DNA of 7,397 nt, from the NCBI GenBank assembly GCA_937876495.1, contig CALEGL010000135.1:1-7397 (forward strand). The letters run 5' to 3'. This DNA comes from an uncultured Bifidobacterium sp. GTDB taxonomy: Bacteria; Actinomycetota; Actinomycetes; Actinomycetales; Bifidobacteriaceae. The notes under the pieces were generated by a model. It worked only from the letters and a program-made list of their open reading frames with translations. It was not told the origin of the DNA and made no database searches. Each line of letters opens with the position of its first letter. Within the stretch, counting starts at the first letter, position 1. Of the stretch, positions 1-6,711 are shown in pieces. The translations under genes and the position numbers were made by a program.

Positions 1-54
1 CGGCATCTGCGGGACGTGGCCGACAGGCGCATCATCACCGACCCCAACGACTAG
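1..54 (+). CDS. C-terminal end of an unidentified upstream gene (partial)
   Basis: Frame 1 is open from the first base and ends at a TAG stop at 52-54. It encodes the last 17 residues, RHLRDVADRRIITDPND, of a protein that begins outside the window. The tail is charged and polar, with no membrane segment. It is too short to assign to a family. Its orientation matches the polysaccharide operon downstream, so it may belong to the same locus, but a gap of about 255 bp and a possible promoter separate it from the next gene. Calling it coding rests only on the open frame and plausible composition. Confidence 0.5.
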   Translation, partial: RHLRDVADRRIITDPND

Positions 55-268
55 AGGATTCGAGTGCCGAGACTTGCCGTCATCCGGTCTCTGTTCGTCA
101 TGGAGACGTTCTGGCTGCGGAGCGAACGGGAGGAAGGGCATTCGATTGGCCTTCGCGGATTCCGGCATGGTCCCATGTGTTCGCTGCATGAGTTCTGTGC
201 TGCATGCCGAGTGGATTGTGAAGACCCGGAGGCCTTTTGTGGTGTCTCCTCCTTCGGAAGAATCTGCT
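55..268 (+). other. Intergenic region without a convincing gene
   Basis: This stretch separates the upstream gene tail from the export operon. Short open frames cross it on both strands, but none gives a recognisable or compositionally protein-like product. The best is a GTG-started 68-codon frame at 64-270, preceded by GAGGA at 54-58; I do not call it a gene. I see no strong hairpin followed by a T-run that would terminate the upstream gene. A GGAGG/CCTCC inverted pair (228-232 and 248-252) is short with a 15-nt loop. The region probably holds the upstream control sequences of the operon. Confidence 0.5.
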
Positions 269-276
269 GATAATAT
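268..276 (+). promoter_or_regulatory. Possible extended -10 promoter for the export/glycosyltransferase operon
   Basis: The bases TGATAATAT fit an extended -10 element: TG plus one base, then TAATAT at 271-276. An overlapping reading is GATAAT at 269-274, five of six matches to TATAAT. No good TTGACA-like -35 lies 16-18 bp upstream, which is tolerable for an extended -10 site. Transcription would begin near 281-284, leaving a leader of about 27 nt before the ribosome binding site and TTG start of the permease. This is a motif match only; no start site is known. Confidence 0.35.
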
Positions 277-296
277 GTGGGAGTTTGCTTTGCACC

Positions 297-302
297 GAGG
301 AG
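297..302 (+). promoter_or_regulatory. Ribosome binding site deciding the permease start
   Basis: GAGGAG lies 7 nt upstream of an in-frame TTG at 310. The other in-frame candidate, a GTG at 277, has no purine-rich site before it and overlaps the proposed -10 element. This favours TTG 310 as the start, giving a 275-residue product that opens directly into the conserved cytoplasmic N-terminus of the family. Confidence 0.6.
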
Positions 303-309
303 ATGCCCA

Positions 310-1137
310 TTGAACATAACGGAGATCTTCACCAGGAAGAATCAGATTCTCCTGCGGGCTATGGTGGGGACCGACTTCAAACTGAGATATCAGCAGTCGT
401 TTCTCGGATACATCTGGTCGGTTCTCAAACCGTTGCTGCTGTTCACCATCATGTATCTGGTGTTTGTGAGGTTCCTGCGCTTTGGAGCCGACGTTCCCCA
501 CTTCTCCGTGGGATTGCTGCTGGGAATCATCCTGTGGAACTTCTTCAACGAGACGACGACGGGTGGCATGATGTCCATCGTCGGTCATGGTGATCTGCTT
601 CGCAAGATTCATTTCTCGAAGTACATCGTCGTCATTGCCTCATCGATGGGGGCGCTGATCAACTTCGGCATCAACTTCGTCGTCGTCATCATATTCGCTT
701 TGCTCAATGGGGTCAGACCGCGCTGGTCGAACTTCCTCATCTTCCCGATCGTGATTGAGCTCTATGTTGTCTCTCTGGGCATAGCCTTCTTCCTCAGCGC
801 GGTGTACGTCAAGCTCCGTGACCTCAATCCGATCTGGGAGGTGCTGATGCAGGCGGGCTTCTACGCCACGCCCATCATCTACCCCATCAGTATGATCGCC
901 TCCCGTGCGGGGCAGTACGGGCCGATCCTCGCCAAGCTTGACCTCATGCTCAATCCTATGGCCCAGATCATCCAGGACGCCCGGCATGTGCTTATCGCGC
1001 CGGAGAACCAGACGTTGTGGACATGGACCAGCCATGCCTGGGTGCAGTGGTGGCCCATCGTGGTGTCCTTCCTCATCTTCCTCGGCGGATTGAAGTACTT
1101 CACGGCCAAGTCACGGTATTTCGCGGAGCTGGTGTGA
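310..1137 (+). CDS. wzm: Polysaccharide ABC exporter permease (Wzm-like, ABC-2 family)
   Basis: This is the integral membrane subunit of an ABC exporter that moves a lipid-linked polysaccharide across the cytoplasmic membrane, working as a dimer with the ATPase encoded 1 nt downstream. With the TTG start it has 275 residues, the usual size for the family. The N-terminal 35 residues are cytoplasmic and basic. About six hydrophobic segments can be seen, roughly at 36-54, 66-80, 104-131 (probably two helices), 142-164, 176-195 and 246-263. Family-typical motifs are LGYIWSVLKPLL at 32-43 and the FYATPIIYP stretch at 184-192. The C-terminus (KSRYFAELV) ends in a short cytoplasmic tail as in Wzm and TagG-type proteins. 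A teichoic-acid TagG-like role is the main alternative, but the neighbouring Wzt with a C-terminal domain and the large glycosyltransferase favour polysaccharide export. Both the GTG at 277 (286 residues) and the TTG at 310 are possible starts; I prefer 310 because of its Shine-Dalgarno site. Confidence 0.9.
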   Translation: MNITEIFTRKNQILLRAMVGTDFKLRYQQSFLGYIWSVLKPLLLFTIMYLVFVRFLRFGADVPHFSVGLLLGIILWNFFNETTTGGMMSIVGHGDLLRKIHFSKYIVVIASSMGALINFGINFVVVIIFALLNGVRPRWSNFLIFPIVIELYVVSLGIAFFLSAVYVKLRDLNPIWEVLMQAGFYATPIIYPISMIASRAGQYGPILAKLDLMLNPMAQIIQDARHVLIAPENQTLWTWTSHAWVQWWPIVVSFLIFLGGLKYFTAKSRYFAELV

Positions 1138-1138
1138 G

Positions 1139-2389
1139 ATGACCGAGGAAATGACTGGTGAGATGACGGAGACGACCGCGGAGTGGACGGATGCGATGAA
1201 GCGCACAGGCTATGCGCTTCGCGTCAGGAACGTGTCGAAAAGCTTCAGACTCCCGACGGAGCGCGCCAACAGCCTCAAAACGATGATTATCAATTGGGTC
1301 AGGGGCATTCGCGGGTATCGCATCCAGCACGTCCTCAAGGGCATCAGCTTCGACATCCGGCCGGGCGAATTCTTCGGAATCGTCGGGAAGAACGGTTCAG
1401 GCAAGTCCACGCTGCTCAAGCTCATCTCCCAGATCTACACACCTGATTCGGGAATCATCGAGACCTACGGCAAGCTCGTTCCCTTTATCGAGCTGGGGGT
1501 TGGCTTCAATCCCGAGCTCACCGGACGGGAGAACGTCTACCTCAACGGGGCGATGCTGGGATTCTCCCGTGACGAGATCGACGGAATGTATGACGACATC
1601 GTCGAATTCGCCGAGCTGGGCGATTTCATGGAGCAGAAGCTCAAGAACTATTCGAGCGGTATGCAGGTGCGACTCGCCTTTTCGGTGGCCATCAAGTCGC
1701 AGGGCGACATCCTCGTCCTCGACGAGGTGCTCGCCGTCGGCGACGAGTCCTTCCAGAGGAAATGCCAGGACTACTTCTTCGAAGCCAAGCGGAAGAGGAA
1801 GACCATCATTCTCGTCACCCATTCCATGCCGGACGTCAGACGGTACTGCGACCGGGCGATGCTCATCGAGGATGGAAGAATCGCCAAGATAGGGGATCCG
1901 GATGACGTCGCCGATGCGTATTCCGATTCCTTCCTCCCGAAGAAGCCGTCCGTGGCGGCTTCCACGGCGGCCCAGATCCCGTCCGGGCCTCTTGATGTGG
2001 TTTCATCTGCCATCAACGTTCACGGAGAGGAACTGAAATTCCTCGCCGAACGGGAGGATTTCGACATCGATGTGGGACTGTCCCTCACCAGACCGTTGCA
2101 GGCATGTCAGATCTTCGTCGATGTCTATGACGGACGGAACGTCCCCGTGCTGTCCGTGCCTCTGTCGTCCGACAAGACTCGCACCATCTCCGCCGGAAGA
2201 CATGAGGTGAAGGTGTCGGTGACCAATGTGTTGGCCTTCGGCGATTACCGGGTCTGCGTGGCACTCCAGACGGAGGACGAGAGGAAGGAAGTCGGCAGTA
2301 ACGTCTGCCGTTTCCATATCAAGGGGTCGGCGGTGGATGTGATGCCGGTGATCGACACGGAGGCGACGACCACCGTGTCCATCAGCTGA
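1139..2389 (+). CDS. wzt: Polysaccharide ABC exporter ATPase with C-terminal carbohydrate-recognition-type domain (Wzt-like)
   Basis: This is the nucleotide-binding subunit that powers glycan export through the permease just upstream; the two genes are 1 nt apart and surely cotranscribed. It has 416 residues. The ATPase core spans about residues 25-265: Walker A GKNGSGKST at 83-91, the Wzt-typical ELGVGFNPELTGRENVYLNG at 118-137, signature YSSGMQVRLA at 171-180, Walker B ILVLDE at 191-196, D-loop AVGD at 199-202, and switch histidine 228 in VTHS. All catalytic elements are intact. A Ser/Pro/Ala-rich linker (about 266-285) leads to a beta-rich domain at about 286-400. It resembles in position and size the C-terminal domain of E. 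coli O9a Wzt, which binds the modified end of the finished polymer; that function here is inferred. The first 24 residues are a Met/Thr/Glu-rich extension with further in-frame ATGs at 1151, 1163 and 1196, so the exact start is uncertain. GGAG at 1125-1128 lies 10 nt before the ATG used. Confidence 0.92.
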   Translation: MTEEMTGEMTETTAEWTDAMKRTGYALRVRNVSKSFRLPTERANSLKTMIINWVRGIRGYRIQHVLKGISFDIRPGEFFGIVGKNGSGKSTLLKLISQIYTPDSGIIETYGKLVPFIELGVGFNPELTGRENVYLNGAMLGFSRDEIDGMYDDIVEFAELGDFMEQKLKNYSSGMQVRLAFSVAIKSQGDILVLDEVLAVGDESFQRKCQDYFFEAKRKRKTIILVTHSMPDVRRYCDRAMLIEDGRIAKIGDPDDVADAYSDSFLPKKPSVAASTAAQIPSGPLDVVSSAINVHGEELKFLAEREDFDIDVGLSLTRPLQACQIFVDVYDGRNVPVLSVPLSSDKTRTISAGRHEVKVSVTNVLAFGDYRVCVALQTEDERKEVGSNVCRFHIKGSAVDVMPVIDTEATTTVSIS

Positions 2390-2409
2390 CGCCAGATTCG
2401 TGAGAGATG

Positions 2410-2414
2410 AGGGA
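2410..2414 (+). promoter_or_regulatory. Ribosome binding site favouring the ATG at 2419 for the large glycosyltransferase
   Basis: AGGGA lies 4 nt before the ATG at 2419. The first in-frame ATG, at 2407, has only GAGAG directly touching it, too close to act well. A third ATG at 2428 is too far from this site. Choosing 2419 shortens the protein by four residues (1375 instead of 1379) and changes nothing in its domains. The spacing is on the short side, so the call is moderate. Confidence 0.4.
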
Positions 2415-2418
2415 ACAC

Positions 2419-5400
2419 ATGGGAAGCATGATCACGCTTTTCGACGACCGTACCTATGAGGCCATCATCGAATCCGTGAAGACTGTCGTGTCAGGGGATT
2501 CCAGCACGACGATGGTCGAGGGCTGGGCGGTCGACAAGCTCCGTCGTGCGCCGATGGACGTGACCGTCCGTTCGGAGAAGGTCCATGTCATACGCACGGC
2601 TCGCGCGGATGTCGACGCCACCTTCTCCCTCCCCTCAGGAACATGCGTTGGCTTTCGTGTCGTCCTTCCGGAGGACATGACATCCGTCGACCTGCATTTC
2701 GAAACCCCAGGGAAGACGCTGACGCGGACGGTGGACGTCGTGAAAGCGCAAAGGGCTCTGCGTCGCATGCGACGACACGGCAGGGAACGTCGTATCGCCC
2801 ACTATCTGGCGCATGCCTGGACGCCCAGGGGCAGCATGGCCCTGATGAGGCTGGTGAAGCGTCGTCTGTTCGGAAAGCAGGGCTTCTACGATCGATGGAT
2901 GCGCGATCATGAGACGATGACGTCCGCCGAAGCCGCGCACATCATGAGGGGTTTTACATCAAGACCGCTTGTCTCCGTGGTCGTTCCCGTCTACAACGTC
3001 GATGGGGTATGGCTGCGCGCATGCGTGCGGTCCATGACGGAGCAGTGGTATCCGAACTGGGAGCTCTGCCTCGCCGACGATCATTCGCCATCTCCCCGTA
3101 TCCGGCCTCTGCTTGAGGAGCTCGCCGCTTCGGACGAGCGCATCAAGGTCGTGTTCCGCGATTCCAACGGCGGAATATCCAGGGCGACGAACTCCGCCAT
3201 CGAGCTCGCCACAGGGGACTTCATCGGCTTCATGGACAACGACGACGAACTGGCCCCCCAGGCGCTGTTCAACGTCGTGAACGAGATCAACTCCCATCCG
3301 GATGCCGACTTCCTTTACACCGATGAGGACAAGATGACCGAGGGTGGGCGCCGCTTCGACCCCTTCTTCAAACCCGGTTTCTCTCCGCATCTTCTTCTCG
3401 GGCATAACTACATCACGCATTTCGTGGTGGTCTCGAAGCAGCTGCTTGATGCCGTGGGACCATTGCGTCCGGAATTCGATGGCAGCCAGGACTACGATTT
3501 CGTGCTGCGCGCCACCGAGAAGGCGAAGGACGTCCGTCATATCCCCGGAATCCTTTACCACTGGAGGACGCTGGCATCGTCGGTGGCCGGTGATCCGCGG
3601 AGCAAGATGTACGCCTATGACGCCGGCCGTCGCGCTATAGAGGCCGCGTTGGACAGACGCGGCATCACGGGCGAAGTCCGTATGCTCGACAATCTTGGCA
3701 CCTACAAGATCGACTATGCGACGGGTGTCCCCAGTGTGGCGGTGCTCGCCTCGTCCTATGACGATGACAGGCTTCGGAAGCTCGAATCCCTGACGGACTA
3801 TCCCCATGTTTCCTTCGTTCCGGTCACTGCGGACTCTCTTGACGATGTCGCACGATCCCGCAGCGAGGACTATCTGATGTTCCTCGACGATCTTCTGCCG
3901 GATGATTCGTCCTGGCTGACGCAGATGGTCAGCTACTCTTCGGATTCGCAGGTCGCGGTCATCGGCGGGAAGATACAGGACCCTCATCAGCGCGTCGTCA
4001 ACGTGGGAGTCACACTCAGGGCTCTGAGAAGCGGGGAACCCTTCGAGATGAGAGGCGAGTGGGACGAGGGCATCGGCTACTACTTCCGGGATCTTCTGCC
4101 CCGTGAGATGTTCGGCATTACGGAGGACTGCATGATGGTCCGTTCGGAGGATTTCCGCCGTGCGTCGGGATTCGACATGAATCTTGCGGCAGGGCTGCGG
4201 GGAATCGACCTGTGTCGGCGAATCCGTGAAACGTCGGGCAAGTCCGCGCTGTGGCAGCCGTATTCCCTGTTCACCCAGCGCACGCTTCGGTCGCTGACCA
4301 TCGACCAGTCCGCACTCGCCGCTTATCTGAAGGCCCATGCCGACATGGCAGATCCCTTCGCCGCGGCCGTGTTCCCATCGAGTGAGAACGACCAGCATGG
4401 GGTTGAATTCTCCATCGATCAGGTAGACGTCTCTCTGGATGGCACGCTCATCTCGGTCATCGGATGGGCGGCCGATCTCCATGGGGCCCACGACGTCTCC
4501 ATCGCCCTGGAGGACACCTCGTGGGCAAGCATGAGAGCCGTGGATCGTTATCTGCGTCCGGACGTCAACACCGCCCTCCCGGTTCCCGCTGATTCGCTTC
4601 TGGGCTTCCACGCGGAGATAGTCGTCCCCGATGGCAAGAAGGCGCTCAAGGCCGCCCATGGTCTGTGCCTCGTGTTCACAACGCCCACGGACGTCCGGAA
4701 GACGACTATAGCGACTCCTTCGTCATCCATCGTTCTGCTGTGGAGCCTGATGAGTCGCAAGGCCGGGCTCCTCAGACATCCGAGGTTCCTCATCAGGCAT
4801 CTGGCGGACAGGTATCTGGTTCCGCGGCGGCAGACCAAGGCCTACCATGAGCTCATCCGGGTCACGGAGAACAACGATTCCGAGGACATTCGCCGGCGTA
4901 TCGCTGGTTTCGCCGTCACTCCGCGTATCTCGCTACTCGTTCCCGTATACAACGTGGAGACGCGGTGGCTGACGAAGTGCGTGGAATCGGTGCTGGGACA
5001 GTCCTATGGGAACTGGGAGCTCTGCCTTGCCGACGACTGTTCGACGAAGCCGACCGTCCGCCCCCTTCTGGAGAGATTCGCCAGACGGGATGACCGTATC
5101 AAGGTCGTCTTCCGCGAGAAGAACGGCCATATCTCCCGTGCCACCAATTCGGCCCTCGAAATCGCGACGGGGGAGTACGTCGCGCTTCTGGACAATGACG
5201 ACGAACTGGCCCCCCAGGCTCTGCTGGAGGTCGTCTCGGTCATCAACGAGCATCCGGACGCGGATATGTTCTACAGCGACGAAGACAAGATCGATCGCAA
5301 TGGCCGGCGCTTCTCCCCGCATTTCAAACCAGACTATTCCCCGGACCTGCTGCTGAGCACGAACTACATCAGCCATCTGGGCGTGTACCGTCGCTCCATC

Positions 5401-6546
5401 GTGAACGGCATCGGCGGATTCAGGGTGGGATACGAGGGATCGCAGGACTATGATCTGGCGCTGCGCTTCACCGAGCGGACGGCCCCGGAAAGAATCAGAC
5501 ACATCCCCAAGGTGCTGTATCACTGGAGGACGCTGTCGACGTCGACGGCCTCCCGCGGAGGCGCAAAGGGATATGCGTCCGATGCCGGGCTTCGTGCGTT
5601 GCGGTCCGCCATCGACAGACGGGGAATCGATGCCGAGGTCATTCCGACCAAGTCGAAGGGCATCTACGACATCCACTATGCGATTACGTCACCGGGCCTC
5701 GTCAGTGTGATCATCCCCACCAAGGACGGGTATGACAACATCGAGCGATGCATGGAGTCCATCATCCGGAAAACCGATTACCCGAACTTCGAGGTCATCA
5801 TCGCGGACAACGGCAGCACGAAACCTCATATGAGGGATCTCTACCGGAGATATGGCGAGCAACTGGGCGAGCGTTTCCGCGTGGAGGACATCGACATCCC
5901 CTTCAACTACTCGAGGATCAACAATCTGGCGGCGTTGAAGGCGTCGGGGAAGTATCTGCTGTTCCTCAACGACGACACCGAGGTGATCGACACCTCGTGG
6001 ATGACCCGCATGGTGTCCTTCGCCCAGATTCCCAGGGTGGGCGTCGTCGGGGCCAAGCTCTACTACCCGAACGACACGATTCAGCATGCCGGTGTCGTTC
6101 TTGGCCTTGGCGGCGTCGCCGGGCATATCCAGTCGGGATTCCCCCGGGGATATGTCGGCTATTTCGGCAGACTCGTGGAGAACGTGAACTATTCGGCGGT
6201 AACCGCCGCATGCTGCATGGTCAGGGCAGAGGACTTCCAGACGGTATCCGGATTCGACGAGAGCCTGGCCGTCGCCTACAATGATGTGGATTTGTGCCTG
6301 AGAATCGCGCGACTGGGAAGGGATATCGTCTGGGCTCATGAGGTCGAGCTCTATCATTACGAGTCCGCCACCCGTGGATACGACGTGCGGAATGAGGAGA
6401 AGCTCAGCCGGCTCAAGCGCGAGTCGGCGGTGTTCGAGAAGCGTTACCGGGCACTCGTGGCGAACGACCCCTATTACAACCCGAACCTGTCGCGGACTTC
6501 CGGCAACTACTGGGTTCGGGAGGTCGGACCGGTGAAGGCTGCATGA
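2419..6546 (+). CDS. Giant multidomain glycosyltransferase: duplicated unit with four GT2 folds, one degenerate
   Basis: This probably builds or polymerises the glycan exported by the Wzm/Wzt pair upstream, acting at the cytoplasmic membrane face. Numbering from the ATG at 2407 (1379 residues; the preferred start 2419 removes four). Two consecutive units are visible. Unit 1: beta-type domain about 20-110 with GWA at 39-41, Arg-rich helical linker about 115-180, GT2 domain A about 187-425 (PVYN 194-197, LADD 222-225, DNDD 277-280, QDYD 361-364, YHWR 384-387), domain B about 441-645. Unit 2: beta-type domain about 665-765 with GWA at 686-688, basic linker about 775-830, domain A about 839-1080 (DNDD 929-932, QDYD 1013-1016, YHWR 1038-1041), domain B about 1097-1360 (IPTKDGYDN from 1103, NDD 1188-1190, NDVD 1292-1295, YHYES 1316-1320). 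Domain B of unit 1 has lost most of these motifs. No membrane helix is evident; the basic linkers could bind the membrane. Rhamnosyltransferase-like activity is plausible from similarity to two-domain Gram-positive enzymes, but the sugar is not established. It lies 29 nt after the ATPase gene, in the same operon. Confidence 0.88.
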   Translation: MGSMITLFDDRTYEAIIESVKTVVSGDSSTTMVEGWAVDKLRRAPMDVTVRSEKVHVIRTARADVDATFSLPSGTCVGFRVVLPEDMTSVDLHFETPGKTLTRTVDVVKAQRALRRMRRHGRERRIAHYLAHAWTPRGSMALMRLVKRRLFGKQGFYDRWMRDHETMTSAEAAHIMRGFTSRPLVSVVVPVYNVDGVWLRACVRSMTEQWYPNWELCLADDHSPSPRIRPLLEELAASDERIKVVFRDSNGGISRATNSAIELATGDFIGFMDNDDELAPQALFNVVNEINSHPDADFLYTDEDKMTEGGRRFDPFFKPGFSPHLLLGHNYITHFVVVSKQLLDAVGPLRPEFDGSQDYDFVLRATEKAKDVRHIPGILYHWRTLASSVAGDPRSKMYAYDAGRRAIEAALDRRGITGEVRMLDNLGTYKIDYATGVPSVAVLASSYDDDRLRKLESLTDYPHVSFVPVTADSLDDVARSRSEDYLMFLDDLLPDDSSWLTQMVSYSSDSQVAVIGGKIQDPHQRVVNVGVTLRALRSGEPFEMRGEWDEGIGYYFRDLLPREMFGITEDCMMVRSEDFRRASGFDMNLAAGLRGIDLCRRIRETSGKSALWQPYSLFTQRTLRSLTIDQSALAAYLKAHADMADPFAAAVFPSSENDQHGVEFSIDQVDVSLDGTLISVIGWAADLHGAHDVSIALEDTSWASMRAVDRYLRPDVNTALPVPADSLLGFHAEIVVPDGKKALKAAHGLCLVFTTPTDVRKTTIATPSSSIVLLWSLMSRKAGLLRHPRFLIRHLADRYLVPRRQTKAYHELIRVTENNDSEDIRRRIAGFAVTPRISLLVPVYNVETRWLTKCVESVLGQSYGNWELCLADDCSTKPTVRPLLERFARRDDRIKVVFREKNGHISRATNSALEIATGEYVALLDNDDELAPQALLEVVSVINEHPDADMFYSDEDKIDRNGRRFSPHFKPDYSPDLLLSTNYISHLGVYRRSIVNGIGGFRVGYEGSQDYDLALRFTERTAPERIRHIPKVLYHWRTLSTSTASRGGAKGYASDAGLRALRSAIDRRGIDAEVIPTKSKGIYDIHYAITSPGLVSVIIPTKDGYDNIERCMESIIRKTDYPNFEVIIADNGSTKPHMRDLYRRYGEQLGERFRVEDIDIPFNYSRINNLAALKASGKYLLFLNDDTEVIDTSWMTRMVSFAQIPRVGVVGAKLYYPNDTIQHAGVVLGLGGVAGHIQSGFPRGYVGYFGRLVENVNYSAVTAACCMVRAEDFQTVSGFDESLAVAYNDVDLCLRIARLGRDIVWAHEVELYHYESATRGYDVRNEEKLSRLKRESAVFEKRYRALVANDPYYNPNLSRTSGNYWVREVGPVKAA
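2965..3681 (+). repeat. Internal repeat copy 1: GT2 domain A of the first unit
   Basis: This segment encodes catalytic domain A of the first unit. It pairs with 4921-5643 further along the same gene. By my by-eye alignment, about 60% of the first 125 or so residues are identical between the copies, including the DNDDELAPQAL block. At DNA level 3054-3071 and 3241-3263 match the second copy exactly, both at an offset of 1956 bp. Confidence 0.8.
3727..4341 (+). other. Degenerate GT2 domain B (pseudo-glycosyltransferase) within the large enzyme
   Basis: This encodes about residues 441-645 of the large protein, aligning with the intact domain B at residues 1097-1360. The N-terminal nucleotide-binding strand is shortened. 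FLNDD of the intact copy has become FLDDL with a residue missing (492-496), the NDVD near the catalytic base has become RGID (598-601), and YHYES has become FTQRT (622-626). Anchors that remain include TDYP (463-466), SWLTQMVSY (502-510), MMVRSEDF (576-583) and SGFD (587-590). The frame is intact, so the fold may be kept for structure rather than catalysis; this is inference from the motif losses. Confidence 0.7.
4921..5643 (+). repeat. Internal repeat copy 2: GT2 domain A of the second unit
   Basis: This encodes the second copy of catalytic domain A, residues about 839-1079, with all nucleotide-sugar and metal-binding motifs intact (PVYN, LADD, DNDD, QDYD, YHWR). Exact DNA matches to the first copy are at 5010-5027 and 5197-5219, in register with it. 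The intact domain B follows directly, unlike the first copy, which is followed by the degenerate one. Confidence 0.8.
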
Positions 6547-6711
6547 GAGGCCTTCAGGATTCGGTTCCCTGGATTCCAATTGCGCGACTTGACGAGGTCG
6601 GTCGCTGATCGCAGGGCGCGGCCGCCCATAAAGGCACTGAGCGTGCACCTCGCGGGTTCGGACGCGTGTTTTCTCCCCGCCGAGGTCTGGTGGCGGCCGG
6701 CTTGGAGACGT
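6547..6711. other. Convergent intergenic region, no clear terminator
   Basis: This gap lies between the end of the large glycosyltransferase gene and the stop of the minus-strand glycosyltransferase, so both genes should end transcription here. I found no strong hairpin with a T-run on either strand. A GC-rich hairpin with arms GGGCG (6614-6618) and CGCCC (6623-6627) around a 4-base loop has no T-tract. A weak 4-bp CGCG stem (6651-6654 with 6663-6666) precedes TGTTTTCT on the plus strand and could act poorly as a terminator. Confidence 0.4.

Noticed and set aside
64..270. A 68-codon plus-strand frame with a GTG start and a GAGGA site 5 nt upstream
   Set aside because: The spacing is good, but the product has no family resemblance, is Cys- and Arg-rich in a random-looking way, and competes with other frames of similar length in the same stretch. 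A small real peptide cannot be excluded.
237..593. A 118-codon plus-strand frame overlapping the start of the permease gene
   Set aside because: It overlaps the permease, whose hydrophobic segments and family motifs are clear; the alternative frame shows no such pattern.
2959..4659. A 566-codon open frame on the minus strand inside the large glycosyltransferase gene
   Set aside because: It is antisense to a gene with clear domain motifs. Its product has no recognisable motif and is rich in His, Asp, Arg and Val, as expected from the complement of a GC-rich gene. The same applies to the long minus-strand frames at 4933-5676 and 5689-6648.
6614..6627. GC-rich hairpin GGGCG-CGGC-CGCCC as a bidirectional terminator
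   Set aside because: The stem is only 5 bp and neither side is followed by a T-run. It contains a short palindrome that is expected by chance at this GC content.
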